A DNA stretch of 64,000 bases from Chondromyces crocatus (GTDB lineage Bacteria > Myxococcota_A > Polyangia > Polyangiales > Polyangiaceae). Each line of letters starts with the position of its first letter. The first letter of the stretch is position 1. This document shows positions 26,691 to 37,394 of the stretch, in pieces. Under the pieces are notes generated by a model that worked only from the letters and a program-made list of their open reading frames with translations, was not told where the DNA came from and did not search any database. The stretch covers positions 5,038,525-5,102,524 of the forward strand of contig NZ_CP012159.1 of the NCBI RefSeq assembly GCF_001189295.1. The letters run 5' to 3'. The position numbers and the translations under genes were made by a program.

Positions 26691-27926
26691 ATGAGCAGCA
26701 TCGTCGGTGCGAGGGTTGTCTCGAGCGTGCGGCCATCCGCACCTCCAGGCCGCGATCTGGTCGAAGAACCTCGCCGAGCACTGCTCGCAGTGCGGCAAAA
26801 CGAGAGTCGACTTCGCGAGAACGAGGAGCGGCTGACACGCGCGCTCGCCCACACGAACACGTTGATCCTCGACCAGGACGCGCTGCTTCGGTACACGCGG
26901 ATCGATCCGGCGACCCCTCAGACGGAGCGCGCCATCGGCCACACCGACGAGGAAGTCTTCGGTCGTGTCGAGGCGGCGTCGCTCACCGCCATGAAGCGGA
27001 GCGTGCTCGCGACGCGGGTCCCGATGCGCGAGGACGTGGAGCTCGTCGTCGAGGGAGAGCGCCGGATCTTCGACGTCTCCGTCGAACCGATCTGCTCCGC
27101 GTCCGGGGAGGTCGTCGGGATCACCTCCATCGCCACCGACATCACCGAACGCAAGCACGCCGAGGAGGCGCGTCGAGCGCGTGAAGAGCGCATCCGTGAA
27201 GCGCAGCGCATCGAGAGCCTCGGGATGCTCGCTGGCGGCGTCGCCCACGACTTCAACAACCTGCTCATGAGCATCCTGAGCTTCTCCGAGCTCGCGCTCA
27301 CCGACGTGCCCGCTGGCGCCGCCGTGTGCGAAGACATCGAGCGGATCCAGATCGCCGCGCGTAGAGCCTCCGATCTGTGCAAGCAGATGCTCACCTACGC
27401 GGGCCGAGGCCGCTTCCAGCAGAAGGGCTTCGACCTCGCAGAGCTGGTCCGCGAGATGCCCCGTTTGCTCGAGGTGGGGCTGCCGAAGGGCGTCACGCTG
27501 CGGTACGACTTCGCTCAAGGCGCCTTGCCGATCGCAGGGGATGCGACCCAGATCCGCCAGGTGATCATGAACCTCATCTCCAACGCGACCGACGCGCTCG
27601 GTGATGCGGGAGGCGTGGTCACCCTGGAGACCGGGCTCGTCGACGCCGACGCCGCCTGCCTTTCGCAGATGCGCTTCGGCGAGACCCTCGATCCCGGCCG
27701 CTACGTGTGCTGCACCGTGAGCGACGGCGGGTGCGGCATGGACGACCTCACGCAGCTCCGCATGTTCGATCCCTTCTTCACGACCAAGCGCGCCAGCCGC
27801 GGTCTGGGCCTCGCGACGGTCATCGGCATCGTTCGCAGGCACGGTGGCGCGATCCGGGTCGAGAGCCAGCCGGGCCAGGGAACCACGGTCCGGATGCTCT
27901 TGCCGTGCACCGGCAAGACGGCATGA
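26691..27926 (+). CDS. PAS-domain sensor histidine kinase (orphan)
   Basis: Soluble kinase of 411 aa. An N-terminal helical segment precedes a PAS domain (about 45-155) ending in the usual TDITERK junction. The dimerisation helix has GGVAHDFNNLL (phospho-His near residue 187). The ATPase has N-box NLISNATDAL, G1 VSDGGCGM, FDPFFTTK and RGLGLATV, so it should be active. No response regulator is adjacent, so its partner is elsewhere. ATG 26691 follows GGGGGGAA. It converges on the RND pump gene 16 bp away. Confidence 0.92.
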   Translation: MSSIVGARVVSSVRPSAPPGRDLVEEPRRALLAVRQNESRLRENEERLTRALAHTNTLILDQDALLRYTRIDPATPQTERAIGHTDEEVFGRVEAASLTAMKRSVLATRVPMREDVELVVEGERRIFDVSVEPICSASGEVVGITSIATDITERKHAEEARRAREERIREAQRIESLGMLAGGVAHDFNNLLMSILSFSELALTDVPAGAAVCEDIERIQIAARRASDLCKQMLTYAGRGRFQQKGFDLAELVREMPRLLEVGLPKGVTLRYDFAQGALPIAGDATQIRQVIMNLISNATDALGDAGGVVTLETGLVDADAACLSQMRFGETLDPGRYVCCTVSDGGCGMDDLTQLRMFDPFFTTKRASRGLGLATVIGIVRRHGGAIRVESQPGQGTTVRMLLPCTGKTA

Positions 27927-27928
27927 GC

Positions 27929-27947
27929 TGAAGGCTCGGTCTTCAGG
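27929..27947. terminator. Small hairpin between convergent kinase and RND genes
   Basis: CTGAAG/CTTCAG with a 7-base loop spans the 16-bp junction and overlaps the pump's stop codon. It is short and lacks a T-run, so it is a weak terminator candidate. Confidence 0.3.
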
Positions 27948-30900
27948 CGTCGAGCATCGTGTCGATGGCTCTCCGCTTCGCCAGGAAGACGAACATCGAC
28001 GGCACGAGGAACAGCGACAGCAAGGTCGACGAGGCGAGGCCGCCGACCACGGCGAGGGCGAGGGGTCGGTTCGACTCCGTCCCGTGCTCGAGACCCAGGG
28101 CCACGGGCATCAAGCTGATGATCGTCGCCAGGCTGGTCATGAGGATCGGCGTGAACCGAACGCGACCTGCCTCGACCGCCGCCTCGACGCGGTCGGCCCC
28201 CGCCTGAAACACACGGTCCGCGTGATCGACGAGCAGGATCCCGTTCGACACGGCGATCCCGATGACCATGAGCGTGCCCATCATGGCCGGGATCGACAGC
28301 CCCTCCCGTGAGGCCAGCAGGGCCATCACGATCCCGACGAGACACACCGGGATGGTGAACAGCATGACCAGCGGCAAGCGCAGCGACTTGAACTGCGTGG
28401 TCATGATCATGAACACCACCATCACCGCCAGACCGAGCGCGACCCCGAGACCCGAGAACGTGGTGCGCATCAGCTCGACCTGCCCGGCGAGCGAGAACCG
28501 AGCGTCCCGTGTCCTGGGGTCCTCCAGGAGCCGGCTCTCGAGGTCTGCGGCGGTGGTGCCCAGGTCGCGCCCTTCGGTCTGCATCATCACCGTGGCCACC
28601 CGCTGGAGGTGGTTGCGCTCGATCGCGACCGGGCCTGCGGCGCGCTCGATCGTCCCGTAGCTCCCCAGCGTCACCGCGCCGGCGCTCGCGTTCGCCAGGA
28701 TCGGGACCTCCCGCAAGCGCCCGGGATCCTCGATCTGCGCTCGATCGTAGGCCGTGACGACGTAGTACGACTGGCCATTCGCCGAATCGACCCACACCGA
28801 CGGGCTGTTGATGTTCCCGAGCGTGGCCTCGAGCGTCGTCTGCGCCGCAGCGCGTGCCGTCACCCCCACGAGCCCCGCCCCCTGCCGGTCCGTCGTCACG
28901 CGCAACTCCGGGTAGTCGAGCTGCAGCGCCGGGTACACGTCGCGCACCCCGGGCACCCGCCGCGCCACGTCCGCCACCGCTTGCGCCTGCGCCTCCAGCA
29001 CCTCCAGCCGATCACCGCGCACCTCGACCACGAGCGGCGCGTTGTAGCCGTTCGAGAAGACGCTCGCCACGAGGCCACCGGGAGCTTGCAGCATCTCCAC
29101 ACCCGGGAAGCGCCGCGCGAGCACCTCGCGCATCGCGTCCGCGATCTCTCGCTGGGTCCGCGCGCGCCGCTCCGGCGGGGTCAGTGCGAGGCGGATGAAC
29201 CCCATGTGCGGCCCCGCGTTCGGGCTGCTCATCTTCGACCTCGCCTTGCTCGGCGACCCCACGTTCAGGAGGACCAGCTCCACGTCCTCCGGCGGCAGCT
29301 CCTCGCGCAGCGTCTTGCCCATCTCCTGGAAGATCCGCGTCGACTCGTCGAGCGACGTGCCGGGCGCGAGCCGCACGTAGACCCGCTCCATCGACTCGTC
29401 GATCTCCGGAAAGAACGAGCTTGGCAGCCTCGACGCGCCGTACACGCTGGCGGCCACGAGCACCAGCGTGCCCCCGACCACGAGCCAGCGGAGCCCGAGC
29501 GCCGCCCGCAGCGCCACCGCGTAACCGCTCGACAGGCCCTCGACCATCCGCTGGAGGGCGCGCGCGAGCCGGCCTGGCTCTCCGTGGCCGAGCAGGTAGC
29601 GGCAGGCGACGGGCGTGACCAGCATGCTCACCAGGTAGCCGGCCACCATCGCCGAGGCGACCGTCAGCGCGAGCGGGGAGAACAGCTTCTTCGCGAGCCC
29701 CGTCAGCAGGATGACCGGCAGAAGGACGGCGATGGTGCACAGCGACGCCGCGAGCGCCGGCCCTGCCACGAGCCGCGCTCCCCGGAGCGCAGCGGTGGCC
29801 GCGTCGTCACCTTCTTGCCTTCGGCGGTGAATGGACTCCAGCACCACCACCGAGATGTCGACCAGCGGCCCCATGGCGAGCGTCAGCCCGCCCAGTGTGA
29901 ACGCATTGAGCGACTGGCCCGTCGCATAGAGGACGAGCAGGATCACGGCGAAGCTCAGCGGGACCGAGATGGCCGCGATCAGCACCGAGCGTGCGCTCTG
30001 CAGAAAAACGAGGATCACCGCTGCGATGAGGAAGAGCGCCTGCACGATCTCGCGCCGGAGCCCGGTGATGGCCCCCTTCACGAACGTCGACTGATCGAAG
30101 ATCGGCCTCACGGAGAGGCCAGCCGGCAGATCTGGCAGGTGGGTGAGCGCCTCCTTGATCGAGTCCACGATCTGCACGGTGTTCCCACCCGGGATGCGCA
30201 GCACGTTCAGGTAGACGGCAGGCTCCCCATCCACGGCCACGAACTGCGTCGGCAGCGATCCGCCGTCTTCGACCTGCGCCACATCGCGCACCAGCACCGG
30301 CGCGCCGTCGACCACCTTGATCACCGCCTCCCCGATCTCGTCGACCCGGGGCGCGACGGCGTTCGTGTACACGTTGGCCTCGAAGCCTGGCGTCATCAAC
30401 CGCCCCGAAGGGAGCAGCGCGTTCGCCTTGTCGACCGCGGCGGCGACCTCCGTGGACGTGACGCCCCGGGCCTGCGCGCGCGCTGGATCCACGAAGACGT
30501 TGATCTGCCGCTCGCGTCCGCCGTTCGGGGAGGCGCTGGCGACGCCGGGGATCCCCTCGATGATCGGCTCGATGGTGTTGACCGCGAAGTCGTAGAGCTG
30601 CGCGCCGCTGAGCCCACCGCCGTGGACGGCCACCTGGAGGACGGGCGCGTTCGAGGGATCGTACTGCAGCACGAACGGCGGAAGGACGCCGAGCGACTTC
30701 GGCACCGACGACATCGCGAACGCCACCTGCTGCTGCACCAGCGACTGTGCGGCGTTCAGATCGGTCCCCCACTTGAGCCACACATAGATGATGCTCAGGC
30801 TGTTGCGCGACTCGCTCTTGATGTGGTCCACGCCAGGAGTCGCCGCGATGAACTTCTCAAGGCGCCAGGTGATCGTCTTCTCGACGTCCGTTGGCCCGAG

Positions 30901-31053
30901 CCCGGACGCCAGCGTGCCCACGATGAGCACCGGCGGCGTCAGCTCCGGGAATGTGTCGACGCTCATGCGCGGCGTCACCACGGCCGAGAAGACCAGGAGA
31001 GCGAGCCCGATGACGAGCACCGCGAGGGGATTCTTCAGTGCGAGCCGGGTCAT
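27943..31053 (-). CDS. RND-family efflux pump inner-membrane subunit
   Basis: The 1036-aa proton-driven transporter has the twelve-helix, two-half RND layout: a first helix at NPLAVLVIGLALLVFSAVV, a large periplasmic loop, a central helix bundle, a second loop and the C-terminal bundle. Helix 4 has GPLVDISVVVLES with a single Asp, unlike the Asp-Asp of AcrB-type pumps and nearer metal or other RND subfamilies. Substrate is unknown. ATG 31053 overlaps the adaptor stop (ATGA); reading further upstream only reads through the adaptor gene. It is the last gene of the outer-membrane factor > adaptor > pump operon. Confidence 0.93.
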   Translation of the reverse strand: MTRLALKNPLAVLVIGLALLVFSAVVTPRMSVDTFPELTPPVLIVGTLASGLGPTDVEKTITWRLEKFIAATPGVDHIKSESRNSLSIIYVWLKWGTDLNAAQSLVQQQVAFAMSSVPKSLGVLPPFVLQYDPSNAPVLQVAVHGGGLSGAQLYDFAVNTIEPIIEGIPGVASASPNGGRERQINVFVDPARAQARGVTSTEVAAAVDKANALLPSGRLMTPGFEANVYTNAVAPRVDEIGEAVIKVVDGAPVLVRDVAQVEDGGSLPTQFVAVDGEPAVYLNVLRIPGGNTVQIVDSIKEALTHLPDLPAGLSVRPIFDQSTFVKGAITGLRREIVQALFLIAAVILVFLQSARSVLIAAISVPLSFAVILLVLYATGQSLNAFTLGGLTLAMGPLVDISVVVLESIHRRRQEGDDAATAALRGARLVAGPALAASLCTIAVLLPVILLTGLAKKLFSPLALTVASAMVAGYLVSMLVTPVACRYLLGHGEPGRLARALQRMVEGLSSGYAVALRAALGLRWLVVGGTLVLVAASVYGASRLPSSFFPEIDESMERVYVRLAPGTSLDESTRIFQEMGKTLREELPPEDVELVLLNVGSPSKARSKMSSPNAGPHMGFIRLALTPPERRARTQREIADAMREVLARRFPGVEMLQAPGGLVASVFSNGYNAPLVVEVRGDRLEVLEAQAQAVADVARRVPGVRDVYPALQLDYPELRVTTDRQGAGLVGVTARAAAQTTLEATLGNINSPSVWVDSANGQSYYVVTAYDRAQIEDPGRLREVPILANASAGAVTLGSYGTIERAAGPVAIERNHLQRVATVMMQTEGRDLGTTAADLESRLLEDPRTRDARFSLAGQVELMRTTFSGLGVALGLAVMVVFMIMTTQFKSLRLPLVMLFTIPVCLVGIVMALLASREGLSIPAMMGTLMVIGIAVSNGILLVDHADRVFQAGADRVEAAVEAGRVRFTPILMTSLATIISLMPVALGLEHGTESNRPLALAVVGGLASSTLLSLFLVPSMFVFLAKRRAIDTMLDA

Positions 31054-32231
31054 CGCGGCGGCACCGCCGGGATCACCGCAGCCGGGATCGGGGTGTGGGG
31101 CGGTCTTTTCGAGACATCTCCTTCCACCTTGGCGCGCACGACGTTTCCGTTCGCGAGCTGGCCACGCCCCTCCACCACCACGAGCGAGCCGGCGGGGAAG
31201 TCGGGCGTGACGAAGAGGCTCTTGCCCGCCTCGCCCAGCACCTGCACCGTCACCGAGCGCGCAACGTCCTCCTCGACCAGGAAGAGAGACGCCTTCCCGC
31301 CACGCACCGTCGCTGCGCGCAGGGGAATCTCGAGCGCCTCCTGTGCTTCTCCGACCTCCGCGCGCACCTCGGCCGTCGTCCCCACGGGCAGTGCGCGCTC
31401 TGGATCGGGCACATCGATCTCGACGTGCAGCGTCCGCGTCATCGGGTTGGCCGCTGCGGCTCGCCGCGACACCCGCGCCGTCATCGCGCGACCCGTGGCC
31501 ATCATCCTCAGCTCGACCTCGGCGCCAGGCGCAACGGCGCTGAAATCGGCCTCTGGCACGTCGGCCGTCACCCGGACGAGCCCTCGATCGATGAGCGTCA
31601 GCAGCGCCTCGCCAGGTCGCACGAACGAGCCGGGGTCGATCCTGCGTCGGACGATCTCGCCATCGAACGGCGCCCGGAGCGTGCAGTCGTTCACCTCCAG
31701 GGTCTTGCCGGCGAGCTGTGCCTTCAGCGCCGCGAGCTGTGCGTCGGCTGCCGCGCTCTGTGCCCGCTTCTGCTCGGCCTCGTTCCTGGAGACATACCCT
31801 CCGCCCACGAGATCCTGCACCCGCGCCGCCTCGCTCGCGAGCGCCCGCTGCCGCTCGTCGAGCGCCCGCGCTTGCATCGCGACGCTCCTGTTCCCGGCGC
31901 TCGCGCTCCGACAGTCGAGGGTGGTCACCACCTGGCCGCGCTTCACGGCGTCGCCGGGGCGCACCAGCACGGTCTCCACGTACGCCGAGACGAGCTGCGG
32001 ACCGATGTCGGCGCGCTGCCACGGTTCGAGCGTCCCCACGAAGCGCCGCGACGGTCGGTAGCGCGTCGCGTGCGCTGGCGTGACGGTCACCCCACGCGGC
32101 TCTTCCGAGAGCGCCGTTGCTCCCACCCCCTCGGCCCGTCTCAGCAGCGCCGCGCCCCCGCCCAGCGCACCCACCACGATCACGCCACCCACCCCCAGCA
32201 CCCACCGCTGCGCTCGCGTCACGTGACCCAT
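31050..32231 (-). CDS. RND efflux periplasmic adaptor (membrane fusion protein)
   Basis: A 393-aa HlyD/RND-type adaptor linking pump and outer-membrane channel. One N-terminal hydrophobic helix (WVLGVGGVIVVGALGGGAALL) anchors it. The lipoyl-like half-motif VETVLVRPGDAVKRGQVVTTL is followed by a helical hairpin (about 105-175) and the second lipoyl half CTLRAPFDGEIVRRRIDPGSFV. Beta-barrel and membrane-proximal domains complete it, with a Pro-rich tail. Start ATG 32231 shares a base with the upstream stop (TGATG); TTG 32234 is an alternative. Four-base overlap with the pump gene. Confidence 0.92.
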   Translation of the reverse strand: MGHVTRAQRWVLGVGGVIVVGALGGGAALLRRAEGVGATALSEEPRGVTVTPAHATRYRPSRRFVGTLEPWQRADIGPQLVSAYVETVLVRPGDAVKRGQVVTTLDCRSASAGNRSVAMQARALDERQRALASEAARVQDLVGGGYVSRNEAEQKRAQSAAADAQLAALKAQLAGKTLEVNDCTLRAPFDGEIVRRRIDPGSFVRPGEALLTLIDRGLVRVTADVPEADFSAVAPGAEVELRMMATGRAMTARVSRRAAAANPMTRTLHVEIDVPDPERALPVGTTAEVRAEVGEAQEALEIPLRAATVRGGKASLFLVEEDVARSVTVQVLGEAGKSLFVTPDFPAGSLVVVEGRGQLANGNVVRAKVEGDVSKRPPHTPIPAAVIPAVPPR

Positions 32232-33649
32232 CAACGTGCCTCCGCGACCACGCGATCGAGCAGCACCCGCGCCCGCGCCGCCTCGAATTCCCCGATCGCC
32301 CGCTGGACCTCGGCCTCGACCCGAACGGCCTCCGCGTCGATCAGCTCCAGCACGGTGCCGAGCCCTGCCTCGAACCGGGCCTCGGCCTGCGCGTGGTTCG
32401 CGCGCGCCGAGATCGCTGCCCGATCGAGCGCCAGCAGCGCCACCTGCGCCGTCTCCGTCGCGATGTAGGCCTGCCGCACCGCCGCGATCTGTGCCAGGCG
32501 CGCGGCGCCGAGTTCTGCTGCCTTCACCACCTCGATCTCGCGCAGCGCGTCTCGGCGCGCCTTGATCGTCGGATCGTGGAGCGGAACGTTGAGGACCACC
32601 CCCACGCTCCAGTTCGGCACGATCGGCGCGAAGCCGTACCCTGGGATCGTTTCGCCGTTGGTGGGCGGTGCACCCCCGGCACGCCCGGAGAGCGCCGCCG
32701 CGAGGGCCAGGTCCGGGCGCAGCTGGGCCTCCAGGGCGCGCGTCTCCGCCCGGGAGACCTCCACCTGGGCCTCGGCTTGCCGCACCTCGACACTCTGCCG
32801 GCGCGCGCGCTGCAGGAGCTCCGAGAACGGGGGCAACGTCCCGCGTTCCTCACCACCTCCGCCTGCATCGAGCGCCTGCTCGGGGACACCCACCACGGCC
32901 GCCAGCAGCGCCTGGGCTGCGGCGAGCGCCCCCTCTGCCCGCACCTGCGCCACGTCGAAGCGCGCCACCTCCGCCTCGGCCCGCGCCACATCCACCGGCG
33001 TCCTCAGCCCTGCCTCGACACCTGCCCGCGCTGCCTCACGGTGAGCGCTCGCGCGTCCTGCCGCCTCGCGCGCCGCGACCTCCACCGAGCGCGCCGCACG
33101 CACCGCATGGAACGCCTCCGCCACCTGCAAGGAGACGTCGAGCTGCGCTCCGTCTTCCATCCTCCGGGCCAGCTCGGTCTGCGCGTCCAGCGCCGCGGAT
33201 TGCGCCGCGATCCGGCCGAAGTCGAAGAGCTGCTGCCGCGCTCCCACGGCGACCAGCGACGACGCGTAGGGCGCGAGGTCCGGCTGCGTCGCGATGCGCG
33301 TCGCCCCGACGCGCGGAAGGCTCACCCCGTTGTTCGCCAGGATGGCTGCCGTCGAGTTGTTCATCGTCGCGCCGAAGAGCTGCGCCGTGCCGTTGACGCT
33401 GGGCAGCCACTGCGCGCCTGGCGCCTCCGCCGCGACCAGCGCGGCCTTCACCCGCGCGCGCGCCAGGTGGAGCGAGGGGTTGTGCGCTCGGGCAAAGCGC
33501 AGGGCTTCGCTCAGCGTGATCGCCTTCGCGTGGGGGACCCATCGTCCTTGGCTCACCTCCTGCGCTGCGACCGCGTGGGAGCCGCTCAGCAAGCCGGCCA
33601 CGAGGAGCGCACACCGAAAGAGTACCCGGCCACACCGTCGTTCGAGCAT
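32231..33649 (-). CDS. TolC-family outer-membrane efflux channel
   Basis: A 472-aa outer-membrane factor. A signal peptide (LLVAGLLSGSHAVAAQ) is followed by two repeated helical/beta OEP modules: ITLSEALRFARAHNPSLHLARARV starts the first, and the second helical pair appears near 265-330. It forms the exit duct of the tripartite pump. It is first in its operon. ATG 33649 is poorly served by a ribosome site, an in-frame stop lies seven codons upstream, and no good later start keeps the signal. A promoter candidate of -24/-12 type ends about 15 bases upstream. Confidence 0.9.
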   Translation of the reverse strand: MLERRCGRVLFRCALLVAGLLSGSHAVAAQEVSQGRWVPHAKAITLSEALRFARAHNPSLHLARARVKAALVAAEAPGAQWLPSVNGTAQLFGATMNNSTAAILANNGVSLPRVGATRIATQPDLAPYASSLVAVGARQQLFDFGRIAAQSAALDAQTELARRMEDGAQLDVSLQVAEAFHAVRAARSVEVAAREAAGRASAHREAARAGVEAGLRTPVDVARAEAEVARFDVAQVRAEGALAAAQALLAAVVGVPEQALDAGGGGEERGTLPPFSELLQRARRQSVEVRQAEAQVEVSRAETRALEAQLRPDLALAAALSGRAGGAPPTNGETIPGYGFAPIVPNWSVGVVLNVPLHDPTIKARRDALREIEVVKAAELGAARLAQIAAVRQAYIATETAQVALLALDRAAISARANHAQAEARFEAGLGTVLELIDAEAVRVEAEVQRAIGEFEAARARVLLDRVVAEAR

Positions 33650-33663
33650 CGCCCGGGTGTCCG

Positions 33664-33679
33664 AGCATCAACGATGCCA
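33664..33679 (-). promoter_or_regulatory. Candidate sigma-54 (-24/-12) promoter of the efflux operon
   Basis: Minus strand reads TGGCATCGTTGATGCT: TGGCA at -24 and TGCT at -12, with the invariant GG and GC separated by exactly ten bases. The predicted start is about four bases before the ATG, which is unusually close. The divergent regulator has the sigma-54-contacting GAFTGA loop, which supports the call. An AGGAGG just upstream leads only into a different frame. Confidence 0.45.
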
Positions 33680-33756
33680 CCTCCTCGACAGGCATCATTC
33701 CAGGCAGATCGTTCGAGTTCCACCCTGGCTGAGCCACACGGACAGACCCACACCAC

Positions 33757-33789
33757 GGAAAATTTCCCGACCATCCTGGGAAAATTTCC
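33757..33789. promoter_or_regulatory. Paired 11-bp operator repeats, candidate enhancer (UAS)
   Basis: Two identical copies of GGAAAATTTCC (33757-33767 and 33779-33789), each nearly palindromic, lie 22 bp apart centre to centre, which is two helical turns. Read together they also make a 15-base inverted repeat (CACGGAAAATTTCCC against its partner) with one mismatch. They sit about 120 bp upstream of the efflux promoter candidate and about 45 bp upstream of the kinase ATG. This is a fitting site for the NtrC-type regulator encoded at 35427-36779. Confidence 0.65.
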
Positions 33790-33832
33790 GTGTCGTCACC
33801 TTTTGAGGGCCTACGATCCGGCTCCCTCCCGG

Positions 33833-35426
33833 ATGGTACGGAGCGTGCTGTTCGAGGAGGGCTCCCCCATCTCGATGCTGCTCGGACTCCCCAGCCCCCG
33901 GCCCACGCTCGCGTCGAAGGCCGCTCGCTTCCTCCGCCGTGGGTGGATGGTCCCCTCGGTGGCGCTCGCGTTCGTGGCCATCGCGGCCATCGCGCTGCAC
34001 GACGAGCAGCGCGACCACGAGGCCGCCCTCGAAGCCCTCGCCCGCCAGCAGCAGATGTTCGCCCTCGTGCTCTCGGACGAGCTGGTGGCGCGCCTGTCGG
34101 CTGTCCAGCGCGACGCCCACGTCGTCGCGGACGACCTCGCGGCGGCTCACGATCCACCCGCCAGCCTGAGACAGGCCTACCAGAGCATCGAGGTGACGCC
34201 CGCCGCCCAGCGCCTCCGCGAGCCGCCACCAGCGCAGTCGCTGCGGGTGGAGGCCCCCTCCTCGGACGGGCGCACCGTCGCGCTGACCGTGCCGGTCGCG
34301 TGGCTGATCCGCTCGTCGAGCCGCATCGAGCGAGGCGGTGACGTCGTCGTCCTCGTCCGACCACCCGGGGACACGCGCTGGCAGACCGTGAGCAGCGCCC
34401 AGCGCATCAGCGAGCCGCTCACGCAGGCGGTCGCGACGGGGAGCGAGACCGCCCGCCTCGAACCCCACGAAGCGGTCGCCCTCGGTCTCCCTGAACGGCG
34501 CGCCGTCGCCGGCGTCATCACCACCGACACCGGGCGGCTAGGCCCCTTCTCCGTGGCCGTCGTCGCCAGCGCTTCGCACGAGCGCGAGCGGTGGTATCGC
34601 ACCCGCAGCCGCCTCCTCGCGGGCGTCCTCGTCCCCGGAGGCCTCATCGTCGCCTTCGCCGCGGTCGCCCTCCGACGGCAGCGCCGCGAGCTGGAGCTGG
34701 AGAAGAAGCTCGCCCTGGCCGCCCTGATCCGGGCCAGCGACGAACGCCTCGCGCGGGCGAGCCGCGCCGCCACCACGGGCACCCTCGCCATGGGCATCGC
34801 GCACGAGATCTCCACCCCCCTCGGGGTGATCGTCGGGCGCGCCGAGCAGCTCGAAGCTCGGGTCGGCACCGATCCGAAGGCTGTGCGCGCGCTCCACGCC
34901 ATCAGCGAGCAGGCCGGCCGGATCAGCGAGGTCGTCCGCGGCTTCCTCGATCTCGCCCGTGGAGGCGCGCCCTCGCTGCGCCCGGTCGATCCCGAGGACG
35001 TCGTGCGCGGCGCCCTGCGCCTCGTCGAGCACCGCTTCCTCACCGCCAGCGTCCTGCTCGTGGCGGACATGGACGGCTGCCTGCCCGTGCTCTCCGGCGA
35101 GCTGCGCCTCCTCGAACACGCCCTGGTCAACCTCCTGCTCAACGCTTGCGAGGCGAGCGTGAGCGGGGCCCGCGTTTCCCTCTCCGTACGGGGGACGCCG
35201 ACCACCGTGGACTTCCTCGTCGAGGATCGAGGCTCTGGCATCCGGGCCGAGAACATCGCCCGCGCCACCGAGCCCTTCTTCACGACCAAGCCGGAAGGAG
35301 CGGGCCTCGGCCTCGCCATCGCCCACGAGATCGTCAGCATCCACCGCGGGACCCTCTCGCTCGAACCCCGCGATGGCGGTGGCACGCGCGCGTACGTGCG
35401 GTTGCCCAGGGGAGGAGACCACGCCG

Positions 35427-35434
<8 letters not shown>
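33833..35434 (+). CDS. Transmembrane sensor histidine kinase, divergent from efflux operon
   Basis: A 533-aa kinase. One membrane helix near 40-58 (WMVPSVALAFVAIAAIAL), a ~200-residue extracytoplasmic sensor and a second helix near 265-285 flank the sensing region. The kinase core follows: GIAHEISTPLG with the phospho-His, N-box NLLLNACEA, G1 VEDRGSGI, EPFFTTK and AGLGLAIAHE. ATG 33833 is used; ATG 33875 is possible. Its stop overlaps the regulator gene by 8 bp. It probably senses envelope or toxic-compound stress and controls the divergent pump; that role is inferred from position. Confidence 0.9.
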
Positions 35435-36779
<1,345 letters not shown>

Positions 36780-37394
36780 TTCACACGGCAGGGCACGCGC
36801 CCCCGCCGCCCCGCCGAGCAAAGCGCGTCGGGGCCCCACCACCCCGCGATCCACCCGGGAAATCAGGCATGTCTCGCCGCTTCGGGCCTGACGTCGGGGC
36901 ACCGAGAGGTCTGGGTCGGAGGACCCAGAGAGGGGGGTCGCCGACGGGGAAGATTGGGTCGGGCCACCGAGACGTCTGGGCCGGGGACCGAGAGGGATGG
37001 GTCAGAGGACCCAGAGAGAGGGGTCGTGGACGGAGAGGGATGGGTCGGAGGACCCAGAGAGAGGGGTCGTGGACGGAGAGGGATGGGTCAGAGGACCAGC
37101 GGTGGAGGTCGTGGACCCAGAGGGATGGGTCGGATGACGGGTCGAGATGGGTCAGGGCACCGAGAGGACTGGGTCGGAGGACCCAGAGACAGGGGCCGTG
37201 GACGGAGAGGGCCGAGGCGGGCGACCCCGCGGTAAAGGTCGAAGGACCCACGGGGCGCGGTCAGAGACCGATGGGTCGTGGTGGGTGGACCCAGCCGCGA
37301 GGGCCAGTGGACCGAGTGGCGTGTGTGGCTCGACGCCGAAGGCCGAGGCCGAGGAGCAGCTCACCTCGCAGGGGCCGACGGACCCGTTTTGCGC
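36780..37394. other. Gene-free region between regulator and methyltransferase
   Basis: These 615 bp contain the hairpin-repeat array described at 36903-37205, with ordinary GC-rich spacer on either side. Long open frames run in several readings only because the repeats lack stop codons; none has a ribosome site or a recognisable product. Confidence 0.65.
36903..37205. repeat. Imperfect ~43-bp repeat array with GGGTC/GACCC hairpins
   Basis: Two adjacent 43-bp units (36990-37032 and 37033-37075) differ at one base, and a third (37076-37117) is degenerate. Partial copies lie on both sides. Each good unit contains a stem GGGTC/GACCC with a 4-base loop of GGAG or AGAG: at 36999-37012 and 37042-37055, and extended to CTGGGTC/GACCCAG at 36911-36928 and 37169-37186. 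The top strand is strongly purine-rich (GAGAGGGATGGG, GAGAGAGGGG). It may be a transcription end, a REP-like element or a structural element. Confidence 0.75.

Noticed and set aside
28609-32061. A long plus-strand reading frame (1150 codons) opposite the efflux pump and adaptor
   Set aside because: It is the complement of well-supported RND genes, has no family features, is full of Arg/His/Pro runs and is explained by high GC at third positions.
33036-33696. A minus-strand frame beginning with AGGAGG-linked ATG upstream of the efflux operon
   Set aside because: It runs out of phase through the TolC-family gene; composition is Arg/Gly/Pro rich with no motif.
32117-33832. An upstream extension of the sensor kinase reading frame through the outer-membrane-factor gene
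   Set aside because: It overlaps the TolC-family gene and the operator repeats; the natural start with membrane helix is at 33833.
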